From assembly GCA_003231675.1 (NCBI GenBank), contig QIJB01000078.1, positions 1 through 6,093 of the forward strand: a DNA stretch of 6,093 nt, written 5' to 3'. This DNA comes from Candidatus Campbelliibacteriota bacterium. Lineage in GTDB: Bacteria > Patescibacteriota > Minisyncoccia > UBA9983. Within the stretch, counting starts at the first letter, position 1, and the number at the start of each line of letters is the position of its first letter. Under the pieces are notes generated by a model. That model was not told the DNA's origin and ran no database searches. It saw only the letters and a program-made list of their open reading frames with translations. Both the position numbers and the translations under genes were made by a program. Of the stretch, positions 5,806 to 6,093 are shown one piece after another.

Positions 5806-6093
5806 ATTGCCCTCCCGTGTCCGTGAATTGTGACCATGTTGAGCCGTCATAATGATAAATTTTCCCAGAGTTTCCGACCAACCAGCCGTCCGTGGCGGAA
5901 ACCATATCAATTGAATACCATCTTTGGCGACCTGTGTCCGTGAATTGCGACCATGTTGAGCCATCCCAGTGATAAATCTTTCCGGAATTTCCGACGACCC
6001 AACCGTCCGTGGCGGAAACCATATCAATTGAATACCATGTTTGCCCTCCCGTGTCCGTGAATTGTGACCATGTTGAGCCGTCATAATGATAAA
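5747..6093 (-). CDS. Beta-propeller repeat protein, upstream part (5' partial, truncated by frameshift)
   Basis: This is the upstream frame of the broken propeller gene, entering from the window edge (first complete codon ends at 6091). It reads YHYDGSTWSQFTDTGGQ and then two blade units containing GWVVGNSGKIYHWDG and GWLVGNSGKIYHYDG. These match the units in the downstream part almost residue for residue. At the 17-nt deletion (near 5808) the frame changes: after DTGGQ it reads about 20 unrelated residues (YGFRHGRLVGWKLRKNLSL) and stops at 5747. The start codon and any signal peptide lie outside the window. Taken with the segment at 4081-5805 this is most simply one gene with a frameshift; it could instead be two overlapping products or a sequencing/assembly error in near-identical repeats. 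Confidence 0.75.
   Translation of the reverse strand, partial: YHYDGSTWSQFTDTGGQTWYSIDMVSATDGWVVGNSGKIYHWDGSTWSQFTDTGRQRWYSIDMVSATDGWLVGNSGKIYHYDGSTWSQFTDTGGQYGFRHGRLVGWKLRKNLSL
5801..5811 (-). other. Frameshift junction (17-nt deletion in one repeat unit)
   Basis: Other units read ACCATAT, 17 nt, then TGCCCTCC (for example 6018-6049), whereas here ACCATAT is joined directly to TGCCCTCC. The lost 17 nt correspond to the codons for about TWYSID. The junction leaves GGGAGGGCAAT directly before an ATG that is in frame with the downstream propeller. Confidence 0.85.

Larger units (their letters stand above)
5503..6093 (-). repeat. 117-nt tandem repeats encoding propeller 1 (cut by window edge)
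   Basis: The same 117-nt unit recurs here: the GTCC marker falls at 6053, 5936, 5819 and 5719, and the matching CCGG positions 5717 and 5600 extend the period. The 5936-5819 and 6053-5936 steps are 117 nt, but 5819-5719 is only 100 nt, so one unit has lost 17 nt. Five full or nearly full units plus a partial one are visible. If the propeller has seven blades like propeller 2, about one more lies beyond the edge. Confidence 0.92.

Noticed and set aside
5397..5837. Another minus-strand open frame over the first array
   Set aside because: It has the same shadow character, with WFPPRTAGW-like repeats, and no domain sense.

Overview
The window reads as one minus-strand gene cluster for a type IV pilus or related pseudopilus, with almost no non-coding DNA. 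In transcription order (right to left) it holds: a large secreted-type beta-propeller gene cut by the right edge and broken by a frameshift (4081-6093); a PilW-like minor pilin with a large inserted domain (2619-4073); a PilX-like minor pilin (2090-2602); a PilM-like actin-fold ATPase fused to a membrane segment and an SH3b domain (392-1978); and a major-pilin-like gene cut by the left edge (1-390). Gaps between genes are 7, 16, 111 and 1 nt, so this looks like one operon, possibly with a second promoter in the 111-nt gap before pilM. No plus-strand gene, RNA gene, CRISPR array or insertion sequence was seen.

The likely source is a Candidate Phyla Radiation (Patescibacteria, Parcubacteria-like) bacterium, probably from a metagenome. 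This is inferred from the gene style: a pilin with an RFRDSRDARRWSDARN-type motif after the N-terminal helix, a PilX/PilW pair, a PilM fused to extra domains, and propeller proteins joined to RYxQYRAxL...TPxLxxxxxxY modules. It is not proven by any marker gene in the window.

Functional picture (inference): PilM belongs to the inner-membrane assembly platform, the left-end pilin is a fibre subunit, and PilX and PilW are minor pilins that prime the fibre and sit at its tip. The PilW-like protein carries about 280 extra residues that resemble three H-type-lectin-like units, and the propeller gene next to it encodes a large repeat protein. Together they could form a surface-binding pilus tip or adhesin complex.

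Most unusual points: (1) the two minor-pilin genes share a 23-nt identical DNA block plus a hairpin near it, inside their long leader-coding regions but in different reading frames; (2) the propeller gene contains two propellers built of 117-nt (39-residue) units, apparently duplicated as a whole; (3) a 17-nt deletion in one unit breaks the reading frame and also places a GGGAGG motif at ribosome-binding distance from an in-frame ATG; (4) the PilM-TM-SH3b fusion; (5) the domain insertion in the PilW-like pilin.
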